Positions 1 through 7,422 of a stretch of 14,797 nt of DNA are shown piece by piece (the first letter of the stretch is position 1; every line of letters starts with the position of its first letter). The DNA comes from Propionibacteriaceae bacterium. GTDB lineage: Bacteria > Actinomycetota > Actinomycetes > Propionibacteriales > Propionibacteriaceae. The DNA lies in the NCBI GenBank assembly GCA_031255975.1, contig JAIRRM010000031.1, positions 1 through 14,797 of the forward strand, given 5' to 3'. The notes under the pieces are model-generated. The model saw nothing but the letters and a program-made list of their open reading frames with translations, was not told where the DNA came from and did not search any database. The position numbers and the translations under genes were made by a program.

Positions 1-355
1 CTTCGCCCACCTCGGCTAGCGAAAGCATCACCTGAAGCCGTTCGCCGGCTGCGGCCAACGTGAAACCGTCTTGCAGGGTGGCGAAACACAATTTGCCGGT
101 GTTACGGGAGAACACCACCCGGCCGCCGATGGACACCTCGTCCTGGGTTTCCTCACCGACACCTAGCTGTCCCCACCCCGCCCTGACCTCGGCCAGAGTG
201 TGTGTCCGGGTCAAATCAGCCGGATACGCCTGCGCGCCGGCATCGAGAATCCGCTGCCGCTTCTCGCGGCGCAGTCGCATCTGCTCGGGAAGGTCGTCAC
301 CCGTCGCAACTGGCAAAACTTCGTCCGACTGAGTCTTAAGAGCAGTGTCGCTCAA
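1..355 (-). CDS. lysS: Lysine--tRNA ligase (class II), N-terminal part, runs off the left edge
   Basis: The enzyme charges tRNA-Lys with lysine in the cytoplasm. Only about 118 N-terminal residues are in the window. Visible landmarks are EQMRLRREKR, AYPADLTRTHTL and the OB-fold stretch GRVVFSRNTGKLCFATLQDG, then RLQVMLSL, all typical of the anticodon-binding domain of bacterial LysRS. I chose the TTG at 355 because GGAAGTAGG lies 6 nt upstream and the frame is open from there; the next ATG (280) would cut off only a poorly conserved leader. The gene follows crgA by 7 nt and its Shine-Dalgarno overlaps the crgA stop, so the two are probably co-transcribed. A few residues (around FTLAAAGE) look inserted in the OB fold compared with the versions I know. 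The catalytic domain is outside the window. The family call is firm; the TTG start is fairly sure. Confidence 0.9.
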   Translation of the reverse strand, partial: MSDTALKTQSDEVLPVATGDDLPEQMRLRREKRQRILDAGAQAYPADLTRTHTLAEVRAGWGQLGVGEETQDEVSIGGRVVFSRNTGKLCFATLQDGFTLAAAGERLQVMLSLAEVGE

Positions 356-362
356 GACACAC

Positions 363-656
363 CTACTTCCAGGCGGTCGAAACGACGAAACCGGCCAGAA
401 TGAAACCGAGCGCCACCAAGATGTTGGCGTCGCCGAGACTCGACATCACCGGGATGTCACGCCCGGCGATGTAGAACACCACCAGCCAGATCACCCCGAT
501 GAGGAACAGCGGCACGAACACCCACGGCACCCAGTTGCGGGCACCGGACAACCGAATCTTTTCCTCGGCGTTTTCGCCGCGGCGCTCCGCCAGGGCGCGC
601 GCACGCCTACTAGCCAGCTTCTCAGACGCCTTCGCGCGTCCCTTAGACTCGGGCAC
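363..656 (-). CDS. crgA: Cell division protein CrgA
   Basis: CrgA is a small actinobacterial membrane protein of the septum that binds FtsZ and the FtsQ/FtsI/Wag31 machinery and helps recruit peptidoglycan synthesis. The predicted protein is 97 residues, close to the usual size of just over 90. It opens with PESKGRAK and a highly charged cytoplasmic region, then has two membrane segments (about 47-66 and 75-95) in the family pattern: NWVPWVFVPLFLIGVIW, then a polar loop, then NILVALGFILAG. The start is the GTG at 656 with AGGAG 5 nt upstream; the open frame continues further back (to 809), but that extension has no membrane or family features. crgA lies close to pknB in mycobacteria, which supports the call. 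Here a metallophosphoesterase and an accessory module separate it from pknB, and lysS follows immediately. Confidence 0.9.
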   Translation of the reverse strand: MPESKGRAKASEKLASRRARALAERRGENAEEKIRLSGARNWVPWVFVPLFLIGVIWLVVFYIAGRDIPVMSSLGDANILVALGFILAGFVVSTAWK

Positions 657-830
657 GTCAACTCCTGTTCTATCGCAACGCACCCAACCAGAGGGCACGC
701 CTGCCAAGAAGGCCAACACTCGAAGCCTACCCGATAGACTGAGTAGAGCAGCCACTCGGCCCCCGTCATGACCCATTAAGGCCCTGGCGTCGCATCCCCC
801 CGCCGGCAAGCCACTTGAAGGAGTTGCGAG

Positions 831-2018
831 ATGTCACGTCAAATACCCATCGCGCTGATCGTCGTAGGTGCCATGCTGGCTTTCATCATCTGGCGGGTGG
901 CGTTTGCCACCAAACTCGGGCGACGCGGGCAGACCCTAGCCACGCTGGGTTCGCTGTTGGTCATCGCGTTTGGGTTGAGTTCGCTGCCGTTGGGTTGGGC
1001 GATCACGGCGGAGAACATCTCTTTCCTACGCCCCCTCGTCACCGCCGCTTATCTCACACTCGCGGTGGTGGGCTATGTCTTCCTCGGGTTGGTGGTGGTG
1101 ATGCTCGCCTCGATGGTGTGGCGTATGGTCGCCGACACCGATTCGGATGACGGCTTCGCGCCCAGGGTGCGCTTCATACGTATCGCCACGGCAGCGGCGG
1201 TGGCCATCGCCGTCGCCCTCATCGGCTGGGGCTACGCCCGGGCGCGTACCCCCGAGATCACCCACATCGATTACAGCAACGAGCAGGTGCCCAGAGGTTT
1301 CGACGGATTCACCATCGCCTTGGTGACCGACCTGCACGTCGGCCCCGTCCGTGACGGCGCTTGGCTGCGCGACGTGGTGGAACAGATCAACGCCGCACAC
1401 CCCGATCTCATCATCGTCGCTGGTGACCTAGTGGACGGCACCCCGGCGGCCATCGGCGACGATATGTTGCCTCTAACCGAGCTTTACGCCCCGTACGGGG
1501 TGTACCTCACCACCGGAAACCACGAGTTCTACTCCGGGGTCGCCGAATGGATGGAGTTCTGGAACGAACACGACATCAAGGTGCTCGACAACGAAGCGGT
1601 GGTCATCAAGCGCGGCGGAGCCAGCTTCGATCTGGTGGGCATCAATGACCGCACCGGGGACGAGCCGTACCAGCCCGACCTACAGCAGGCCGTCGATTCG
1701 CTCAGCGAGTGGGACGTGAAACCCACGGACACCAAACGATTCCGGGTTCTGGCGGCACACCAACCGCTACAGGCGTTGCTTTACGACGGCCTGGCCGCTC
1801 GCCTTGGCATCGACCTGCAACTCTCCGGGCACACTCACGGCGGCCAGATGTGGCCGGTACACGCGCTGGTCATCATGCAGCAACCGGTCATCGATGGCGT
1901 GCACGAACTGAACGGAGTGACCGTAGTCACCTCGCGTGGTGCCGGAGCCTGGGGGCCACCGGTACGGGTGCTCGCCGACCCCGAGATCGTATTGGTCACA
2001 CTGCGGCGCGGAGCCTAA
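831..2018 (+). CDS. Membrane-anchored metallophosphoesterase (calcineurin-like, YaeI/YkuE type)
   Basis: This is a 395-residue protein with four hydrophobic segments at the N-terminus (about 5-26, 36-58, 68-98 and 117-136) and a calcineurin-like phosphoesterase domain from about 155 to the end. All metal-binding motifs are present: D167-x-H169 in VTDLHVG, GDLVD (198-202), GNHE (229-232), H310 in AAHQP, and GHTHGGQ (333-339). These bind a dinuclear metal centre; related proteins hydrolyse phosphoesters such as UDP-diacylglucosamine or other lipid-linked substrates, but the substrate here cannot be read from sequence. The ATG at 831 has GAAGGAG about 8 nt upstream. It is transcribed divergently from crgA across a 174-nt gap and stands as a single gene. 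Proteins of this topology are common near envelope genes of actinobacteria. The domain call is firm; the biological role is unknown. Confidence 0.9.
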   Translation: MSRQIPIALIVVGAMLAFIIWRVAFATKLGRRGQTLATLGSLLVIAFGLSSLPLGWAITAENISFLRPLVTAAYLTLAVVGYVFLGLVVVMLASMVWRMVADTDSDDGFAPRVRFIRIATAAAVAIAVALIGWGYARARTPEITHIDYSNEQVPRGFDGFTIALVTDLHVGPVRDGAWLRDVVEQINAAHPDLIIVAGDLVDGTPAAIGDDMLPLTELYAPYGVYLTTGNHEFYSGVAEWMEFWNEHDIKVLDNEAVVIKRGGASFDLVGINDRTGDEPYQPDLQQAVDSLSEWDVKPTDTKRFRVLAAHQPLQALLYDGLAARLGIDLQLSGHTHGGQMWPVHALVIMQQPVIDGVHELNGVTVVTSRGAGAWGPPVRVLADPEIVLVTLRRGA

Positions 2019-2112
2019 ACGAGGGCGATGGTATCCATCTCCATGTTCAACGGGTGGGCATCACCTATAACCGCTGGTACTAGTACGACCAACCTCAGAG
2101 CCGCACTGTCGC

Positions 2113-3051
2113 TCAGGAGGTTGCCTCAGCAAACCTGACGAGCCAGTCAGCGACCCGGTTCTCAAAATCGATTTCGTCAATGTCAAGGATGGTGAGCGCA
2201 GAGCGCATATGGCCGCGAAGTATCGACTCCGGATCTGCGTACATGCTGATGAGGTAACCGATGCCACAGGTGACGGCAGATGTGATCTCGGGGTGGGCAA
2301 CGCTAGCGAGTTGCATGGTCTGCGCAGCCACCACAGGATCGTGTGTGAGCATGAGAAGCGCGATATCACCCGAGTCTTTCATGCGCAGCCGGTCTTTCTT
2401 GCCCTGTTGTTCCTCTAGCCAGCGGTCATGAACCTTATGGGCCTTCGCTATCAGGAGCGCCGCAGGGCCAGCGACCCATGCCTCGACGATCTGCTGTGGT
2501 TCGTCGAACGTGGCAATGCTCATCAGGTCTCGATCCCAGACAGCGAGTTCCATGCCACGCGAGCGGGTTACCGATTTATCCTGGCCGGGAATCCTGGCCG
2601 AGCGCCGTCCGGCCCCCGCATAGGCATCGGGAGCAATCAGGTCAATGGTGACGCGATCTTCGTACGCGAGATGCGCCTCACTTATCAAACCGTAGATGCC
2701 AGGCCGGTCTGCCAGTGCTGGGACAACCCCGATAGCCGCGAGTTCATCAAAGAACTTCGGATTCGGCGCCACTAACTCGGGAGTCACCGCAGTGTCAGCG
2801 TCGCGGGTGTCCTGCATACCAAGTGTGGGTACGACCTGCTGAATGCGCAGGTGTGTAGCGTGAGCCCCAACCACCGTGAGAGCGTCACTGAACTCCGCCA
2901 ATGCGTGCAGGGCAGCGATGAGGAGGCGGCGTGACGCTATCACTCCGTATGTGTATTGCCTCAGCGCTGGGTAATTCGCGCCGCCAGACATAGCCAGATT
3001 CCGGCTCGAAGGCCGGAATGACGGCAACTGTTCAGATGGCTGGTCAGTCAC
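2113..3051 (-). CDS. AbiEii/MNT-like nucleotidyltransferase, probable toxin of a toxin-antitoxin pair
   Basis: The predicted protein is 312 residues. What I see: VVGAHATHL (60-68), then DTRDAD (81-86) and VTIDL with D137. This matches the nucleotidyltransferase fold of AbiEii and related proteins: a glycine motif, a D-x-D carboxylate pair and a third carboxylate. Further on are KAHKVHDR (203-210) and KDSGDI (225-230), which resemble the conserved helical K..K...R and KD..D motifs of those families. Known AbiEii/MenT toxins add nucleotides to tRNA or block growth in other ways; the substrate here is unknown. The GTG at 3051 is chosen because it overlaps the stop of the upstream HTH gene as GTGA, a sign of translational coupling. 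Residues about 10-20 are encoded by a palindromic repeat also found at the right end of the window, so the functional protein may start at M21 (ATG at 2991). The gene interrupts a conserved core block, suggesting acquisition. Confidence 0.75.
   Translation of the reverse strand: MTDQPSEQLPSFRPSSRNLAMSGGANYPALRQYTYGVIASRRLLIAALHALAEFSDALTVVGAHATHLRIQQVVPTLGMQDTRDADTAVTPELVAPNPKFFDELAAIGVVPALADRPGIYGLISEAHLAYEDRVTIDLIAPDAYAGAGRRSARIPGQDKSVTRSRGMELAVWDRDLMSIATFDEPQQIVEAWVAGPAALLIAKAHKVHDRWLEEQQGKKDRLRMKDSGDIALLMLTHDPVVAAQTMQLASVAHPEITSAVTCGIGYLISMYADPESILRGHMRSALTILDIDEIDFENRVADWLVRFAEATS
2998..3024 (-). repeat. Palindromic REP-like element inside the nucleotidyltransferase gene
   Basis: On the plus strand the stem is TTCCGGC (2999-3005), loop TCGAAG, then GCCGGAA (3012-3018), followed by TGACGG. 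The 27-nt stretch is nearly identical (about two loop differences) to the reverse complement of the palindrome in the tandem array at 14703-14730. It is read in frame as part of the nucleotidyltransferase N-terminus (S-F-R-P-S-S-R-N). This is direct sequence evidence of a dispersed repeat; insertion into a pre-existing gene is inference. Confidence 0.75.
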
Positions 3052-3791
3052 GCCGCCAAACCCCATCCGAGACGTGTAGCCCGCGATCCGACTTCTGCGA
3101 GCGCGTAATCCGCTGTGCGATCCATCGCGCCGAGTCCGTCGAGGATGGCCCACTCGTCGCTCACATATCTGGTTCCTTTAACGACAATCGTGTAGCGGCG
3201 TACGTTATCTGTCGTGGTGACCAGTCGTGCGCGACGGCCCCCCAACCGCCGACCAAAATCAACGCCTGTTACCGCCTCGGGGGCGTTGACGTACACGATC
3301 GGCCAAAAAGAACCCATCTCCCGTGTACGGCATAGCGCCTCGGAATTAGACAGAATCGGCTCCTGCCCCTGAGATTCCAATAAATCGAGCATCGTAGGCA
3401 GATCGCCGGTCATGTTGCCGGGAAGCAGCCTCGGGTCTTGGATAACGTCGAGTTGCACCCACCTGCTTCCCATGCGTTCCAAGATTGGGCAACAAAGCCC
3501 GACCGTCTCGAACTCTGCGAGCAGTTCACGCCTGCCCATGAGGTCGGCAACATAGTACTGCTCCAGTAGCCACACGATCAGATCATCACTGCCTGATTCG
3601 GTGAGATCTTCGCCTACCCTGTATCCCGCAGCGCGCAGCAATCGGGACATTGTGAGCCAGCCTGGGTCGCGTTTGCCCGCTTCTATGCGGCTGATATCCG
3701 ACTTCGATACGCCAGAAATCCACGCCAACTGACCCATGCTCAACTGACGCATTTCCCGTACTCGGCGAATCACGGCAGCCGCATCACTCAC
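3048..3791 (-). CDS. XRE-family HTH protein, probable antitoxin/repressor of the nucleotidyltransferase
   Basis: The predicted protein is 247 residues. An XRE-type helix-turn-helix covers about residues 5-58, with the signature LSMGQLAWISGVSKSDISR, then IEAGKRDPGW and LLRAAGY. The C-terminal 180 residues form a domain I cannot name; the stretch GTRYVSDEWAILDGLG resembles the end of AbiEi-like antitoxins, but only loosely. It overlaps the nucleotidyltransferase gene by 4 nt, the usual order for antitoxin then toxin. The open frame extends to 3905, but I choose GTG 3791: TATGCT sits 6 nt before it, which would give a leaderless transcript beginning at the start codon, and no Shine-Dalgarno is visible. 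A perfect palindrome lies just upstream (3814-3829) and is the likely autoregulatory operator. The HTH call is firm. The antitoxin role is inferred from gene order, overlap and partner. Confidence 0.75.
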   Translation of the reverse strand: MSDAAAVIRRVREMRQLSMGQLAWISGVSKSDISRIEAGKRDPGWLTMSRLLRAAGYRVGEDLTESGSDDLIVWLLEQYYVADLMGRRELLAEFETVGLCCPILERMGSRWVQLDVIQDPRLLPGNMTGDLPTMLDLLESQGQEPILSNSEALCRTREMGSFWPIVYVNAPEAVTGVDFGRRLGGRRARLVTTTDNVRRYTIVVKGTRYVSDEWAILDGLGAMDRTADYALAEVGSRATRLGWGLAA

Positions 3792-3797
3792 AACGAC

Positions 3798-3803
3798 AGC
3801 ATA
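3798..3803 (-). promoter_or_regulatory. Candidate -10 box of the HTH gene (leaderless start)
   Basis: On the minus strand TATGCT fits the actinobacterial TANNNT -10 pattern. Six nucleotides separate it from the GTG at 3791, so transcription would begin at or next to the start codon. TTGCCA in the palindrome is 19 nt further up and could act as a -35, at a long spacing. There is no Shine-Dalgarno before this GTG, which is consistent with leaderless translation. Confidence 0.45.
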
Positions 3804-3813
3804 CCCCCATACC

Positions 3814-3829
3814 GTTGCCAAGTGGCAAC
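3814..3829. promoter_or_regulatory. Perfect inverted repeat, candidate operator of the HTH-nucleotidyltransferase unit
   Basis: GTTGCCA-AG-TGGCAAC is a perfect 7-bp inverted repeat with a 2-nt spacer, of the size bound by XRE dimers. It covers the presumed -35 region of the HTH gene, so bound repressor would block RNA polymerase. The palindrome is direct observation. Autoregulation by the adjacent HTH protein is inferred from the habit of antitoxin operons. Confidence 0.6.
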
Positions 3830-3846
3830 ACATAGTACTTCGGGGC

Positions 3847-3866
3847 ATCCTGCTGTGCCGCAGGAT
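3847..3866 (-). terminator. Hairpin downstream of pknB, possible terminator
   Basis: ATCCTGC (3847-3853), a 6-nt loop and GCAGGAT (3860-3866) form a perfect 7-bp stem. It lies 45 nt past the pknB stop and before the HTH gene promoter region. There is no T-run, so it would be a weak or factor-assisted terminator at best. Confidence 0.35.
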
Positions 3867-3910
3867 CGCAACACCTGCTATGACACCGCCACCAGGATGC
3901 GGCACGGAGC

Positions 3911-5827
3911 CTAGGTGGTTTCCTCCGTTGGGGGTGGTTCCGTGGTCTGCCCCGTGGTCGGAGGCGATGTCGGCGGTTCCGTGGTCGGAGGCGGGTCAGG
4001 GGTGGCAGGGCGCGGGATGGCGATCGTTATGGTCACATAATCGGTGCGCATCGCGGGCAATAGCGGTTGCGGAATCTGCTTGATGACGGTGCCGGGCTTC
4101 TCGTCGCTCTCCTCGGTGACCGGATAGACCCTCAGGAATCCGGCTTCCGTCGCCGCGTCTCTCGCCTCCTCCTCGGTCATACCGATCAAGTTGGGCATCA
4201 TCGACTTGCCGGTCGCCGTGAAGATAATGATCGGATCGGTCAGTTTCACCGTGGTACCCACCGCAGGCTGGGTACCGGTCACCTGTCCCTCCATGTAGTT
4301 CAGCGGCTCGGTGCCCATTTCGGCGTCTTGGCTTGTTACCGCGGTGAACCCCAACGTGGTGAGTTCGCGTTTCGCTTGAGCCAGGGTCATCCCCATCAAT
4401 GTGTCCGGGATGGTCATGGCATCCGGGCCGTCATTGATAACGATCTTGACGGTGGCACCGATCTGCACCTGGACGCCACCCTTCGGGTCCTGGTCGATGA
4501 CCAGGCCCTTGGTTTCGGCGTCACCGGAGACATGCACCACCTCAGGGGTGAGCTTCTCGTTGCTGACTACCGACTTCGCGCCTGCCTCGTTGTAACCGAT
4601 CAGAGTTGGCACAGTCACCATATCGCTGGTGCTACCCCAAATCTTGAACAGCACCACACCCAGCGCGGCGAACAACGCCAGCAGCAACCCGATGAGGATG
4701 AACGTCGCCGGAGACATCCGACGGCGCTCCGGCTCGTACTCCTCATTCTCGTCCACCATCTGCGCGCTGAAACCACCCAAAGTGGACAAACCGCCACTGC
4801 CGTCGGTTTCGGCGGCGGGGAGCAGCCTAGTCTCGTCGGCATCCATGCCGCGCTGCGCCCGGGGCGCGCCAGCGTCGGAAACGGCGGCGACGGCGTCAGC
4901 GGCGTTGCCGGTTGCGGCACCGGCAGCAATGGCACCAGCCGCAGCGGCGGCAGCCGGGCGGGGTACGGCGGAACGCACCGGTTCGCCCGAGAGCATTCTG
5001 GTGATGTCCTCCAACATCTCGGCGGCATCCTGGTAGCGCTCGGTCGGCGACTTCTGTAGCGCCTTCATCACGATGGCGTCCATCGCGGCGGTGACCGACA
5101 CGTTCAACTGCGACGGAGGTGCCGCTATCTCGCGTACATGCTGATACGCCACACTCACCGGAGAATCGCCGGTGAACGGCGGCCGCCCGGTGAGCAGTTC
5201 ATACAGCAGGCAACCCACGGCGTAGATGTCGGAACGGGCGTCCACCGTCTCGCCGCGCGCCTGCTCCGGAGAAAGATACTGTGCCGTACCGATGACCGCA
5301 GCAGTCTGCGTCATGGTGGCATCGCTGTCGGAAACGGCGCGGGCGATGCCGAAATCCATCACCTTCACCTGGCCGTCGGTGGTTATCATCACGTTCGCGG
5401 GCTTGATGTCGCGGTGCACGATGCCACGACCATGCGAAAAGCCCAGCGCGTCCAACACACCAGTGACATACTCGAAAGACCTGGTGGGGCTGATAATCAC
5501 CCCGCGGCGCATCATTTCCCGCAGCGTCTCGCCTTGCACCAACTCCATCACGATGTACGGCACCGAGATGCCGTTCGTGGGGTCAACCTCGGCACCGGTG
5601 TCATACACGGCGACGATGTTGGGGTGATTAAGCCCAGCAGCCGACTGCGCCTCGCGCTGGAAACGCGCCTGAAAAACCGGGTCGGATGCCAAATCCGGAC
5701 GCAACCGCTTCACCGCAACCTGGCGGTCGAGTCGGGAGTCGCTTGCACGCCAGACCTCTGCCATCCCGCCGCGACCGATAATGTCTTCAAGACGGTAACG
5801 ATCTGCCAGAGTTATCTGCTCAGTCAT
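3911..5827 (-). CDS. pknB: Ser/Thr protein kinase PknB with PASTA sensor domains
   Basis: This essential-type actinobacterial receptor kinase senses muropeptides or lipid II and phosphorylates division and wall-synthesis proteins. The 638-residue protein has a kinase domain at about 11-275: GRGGMAEV (18-25), K40, HRDIKPAN (138-145), DFG (158-160) and activation-loop threonines T173 and T175 in TQTAAV, as in mycobacterial PknB. A juxtamembrane linker with an alanine-rich stretch follows, then one membrane helix (about 375-395) and three extracellular PASTA repeats (about 402-469, 470-541, 542-604). The protein ends in a 34-residue Pro/Thr-rich tail. ATG 5827 has GGGAAGG 6 nt upstream; the upstream in-frame ATG adds 19 residues without support. 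Three PASTA units is one fewer than in mycobacterial PknB. It follows pbpA after a 155-nt gap, so it may also have its own promoter. No pknA is present beside it. Confidence 0.96.
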   Translation of the reverse strand: MTEQITLADRYRLEDIIGRGGMAEVWRASDSRLDRQVAVKRLRPDLASDPVFQARFQREAQSAAGLNHPNIVAVYDTGAEVDPTNGISVPYIVMELVQGETLREMMRRGVIISPTRSFEYVTGVLDALGFSHGRGIVHRDIKPANVMITTDGQVKVMDFGIARAVSDSDATMTQTAAVIGTAQYLSPEQARGETVDARSDIYAVGCLLYELLTGRPPFTGDSPVSVAYQHVREIAAPPSQLNVSVTAAMDAIVMKALQKSPTERYQDAAEMLEDITRMLSGEPVRSAVPRPAAAAAAGAIAAGAATGNAADAVAAVSDAGAPRAQRGMDADETRLLPAAETDGSGGLSTLGGFSAQMVDENEEYEPERRRMSPATFILIGLLLALFAALGVVLFKIWGSTSDMVTVPTLIGYNEAGAKSVVSNEKLTPEVVHVSGDAETKGLVIDQDPKGGVQVQIGATVKIVINDGPDAMTIPDTLMGMTLAQAKRELTTLGFTAVTSQDAEMGTEPLNYMEGQVTGTQPAVGTTVKLTDPIIIFTATGKSMMPNLIGMTEEEARDAATEAGFLRVYPVTEESDEKPGTVIKQIPQPLLPAMRTDYVTITIAIPRPATPDPPPTTEPPTSPPTTGQTTEPPPTEETT

Positions 5828-5982
5828 GTGATACCTTCCCAATCGTCCCAGCCAGAATACGCAACAGGCGACCCGTTTGCCCACACCGGAAGCGGGTTAT
5901 GAGAGCCTTCTAAGGTTCCTACGCGGCCCACTGAGAACTCACTCAGCGGCAGGAACAGTACTTGACGACCCGGCTAACCGTC

Positions 5983-7422
5983 TCATCGTAAAGCCTCCAC
6001 TACCGCCTTGAACACCTGCCCCGCCGTCCGACTCGCACTTGCCGGGTCTCCTGGGGCGGTACGCTCCACGACTACGGCCACCGCGATGTGCGACTCTACC
6101 GCAAACCCGGCAAACCAATAATACGGTGGTCGAGCGGGGTCGGACTGGGCGGTGCCCGTTTTGCCACCCGCTGTCACGCCGTCCACTCGTAACAATGTCG
6201 CCCCACCGTCGGCATCCGCAACATTGGCAATCATCATTTCCTGCAGCACCCGCGCCGTCTGCGTCGTCACCGACTGTTTCAGCACTCGCTTGGCGTGGAT
6301 GCTCAACACGCTGAGATCGGGGTTACGCACCTCGCTTACCAGATACGGCTCCATCAGCACCCCGTCGTTTGCGATGGCGGCAACCACCATCGCCATCTGC
6401 AACGGACTGGCCGCCACCTCGTACTGGCCAATGGAACTCATCGCCAACGTGGCCGGGTCCAGCCCGGACGGGAAGCGGCTTCGCGCCGACCATATATCGG
6501 ATTCCACCACGGTGTTGAAACCGAACGCCTCCGCTTGCCTGCGTAGCGCCGTCTCACCGAGCGCCATACCGATGTTGGCGTACGCGGTGTTGCACGACTC
6601 CTTCAACGCCTTCAGAATCGTGATGCGCTCGCCGCCACAGGACAAGTCGTTGTAGTTGGTCAACACATGATCCGAGCCGGGCAGGGGGAGCCGATCTGGC
6701 GAATCGACCATCGTGTCAGCCGCCCATCCGGCCTCCAGCGCCGCCGCGGTGGTCACCAGCTTGAAGGTGGAACCAGGCGGGTACACCTCGCCACCGGCCC
6801 GATCACTCAACGGCGAATCCGGGTCGGCGAGCAGCGCTTCCCAGTTCGCCTCCACCGCGTCGTAGTCAAGACCCGAGAGCAACGCCGGATCGTAGCTCGG
6901 CGTGGACACGTATGCCAGAATCGCGCCGGTGGTGTAATCGATGACGACCACGCCACCGCTGCGCCCCTGCATCGCATCCCACGCCGCCTGTTGCACCCGG
7001 GGATGAATGGTGGTTTGCACGATGGCACCCTCTGGCTGTCGCCCGGCGATGACGTCGATGACCCGCTCGATGGATTGCGCCGCGGAGGTGCCGGTGAGTT
7101 CGGCGTTGTAATCCTGCTCCAACCGGGAACGGCCATAGATGAAGGAGTAATAACCGGTGACCGGGGCGTACATCGGCCCGTTCGCGTACACCCTTATGTT
7201 GGGGATACGCGGGTCGCCGGACGGTGTCGTGGCCGCCGCCGCGATGTTGCCCGCCATGATGGGGCCGCGCGCCTGCCCAAACTGCTCTTGTTGCACCCGG
7301 CGGTTATACGGCGAGTTCAGCAGTGCGTCGGTACGCAGGAAATACGAAACACTGAGGTTGACCAGCAACGCCAGGAACATCAATCCGACGATGACGGCCA
7401 CCTTGCGGATGGAACGGTTCAC
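5983..7422 (-). CDS. pbpA: Penicillin-binding protein PbpA (class B transpeptidase)
   Basis: PbpA is a monofunctional D,D-transpeptidase that cross-links peptidoglycan outside the membrane, working with the SEDS glycosyltransferase RodA encoded just upstream. The protein has 479 residues. It has one N-terminal membrane anchor (about 7-28), then a dimerisation/linker domain with NRR (40-42), and a transpeptidase domain with all three catalytic motifs: S218-T-F-K221 in PPGSTFK, S276-C-N278, and K421-T-G423. Length and order match actinobacterial PbpA. The start is GTG 7422, overlapping the rodA stop as GTGA, so translation is probably coupled and RodA and PbpA made in a fixed ratio. The gene ends 155 nt before pknB, whose mycobacterial homologue acts on this pathway. 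No damage or missing motif is seen. Confidence 0.96.
   Translation of the reverse strand: MNRSIRKVAVIVGLMFLALLVNLSVSYFLRTDALLNSPYNRRVQQEQFGQARGPIMAGNIAAAATTPSGDPRIPNIRVYANGPMYAPVTGYYSFIYGRSRLEQDYNAELTGTSAAQSIERVIDVIAGRQPEGAIVQTTIHPRVQQAAWDAMQGRSGGVVVIDYTTGAILAYVSTPSYDPALLSGLDYDAVEANWEALLADPDSPLSDRAGGEVYPPGSTFKLVTTAAALEAGWAADTMVDSPDRLPLPGSDHVLTNYNDLSCGGERITILKALKESCNTAYANIGMALGETALRRQAEAFGFNTVVESDIWSARSRFPSGLDPATLAMSSIGQYEVAASPLQMAMVVAAIANDGVLMEPYLVSEVRNPDLSVLSIHAKRVLKQSVTTQTARVLQEMMIANVADADGGATLLRVDGVTAGGKTGTAQSDPARPPYYWFAGFAVESHIAVAVVVERTAPGDPASASRTAGQVFKAVVEALR

Noticed and set aside
657..809. Upstream extension of crgA to an ATG at 809
   Set aside because: The added 51 residues show no family similarity, while GTG 656 has a good AGGAG and begins with the typical PESK leader.
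4067..5059. Long plus-strand open frame (330 codons) opposite pknB
   Set aside because: It is antisense to a gene with complete kinase motifs, has low-complexity composition and no domain; this is the usual shadow in GC-rich coding DNA. The same applies to 5138-5902, 6667-7563, 9236-10060 and 10520-11704.
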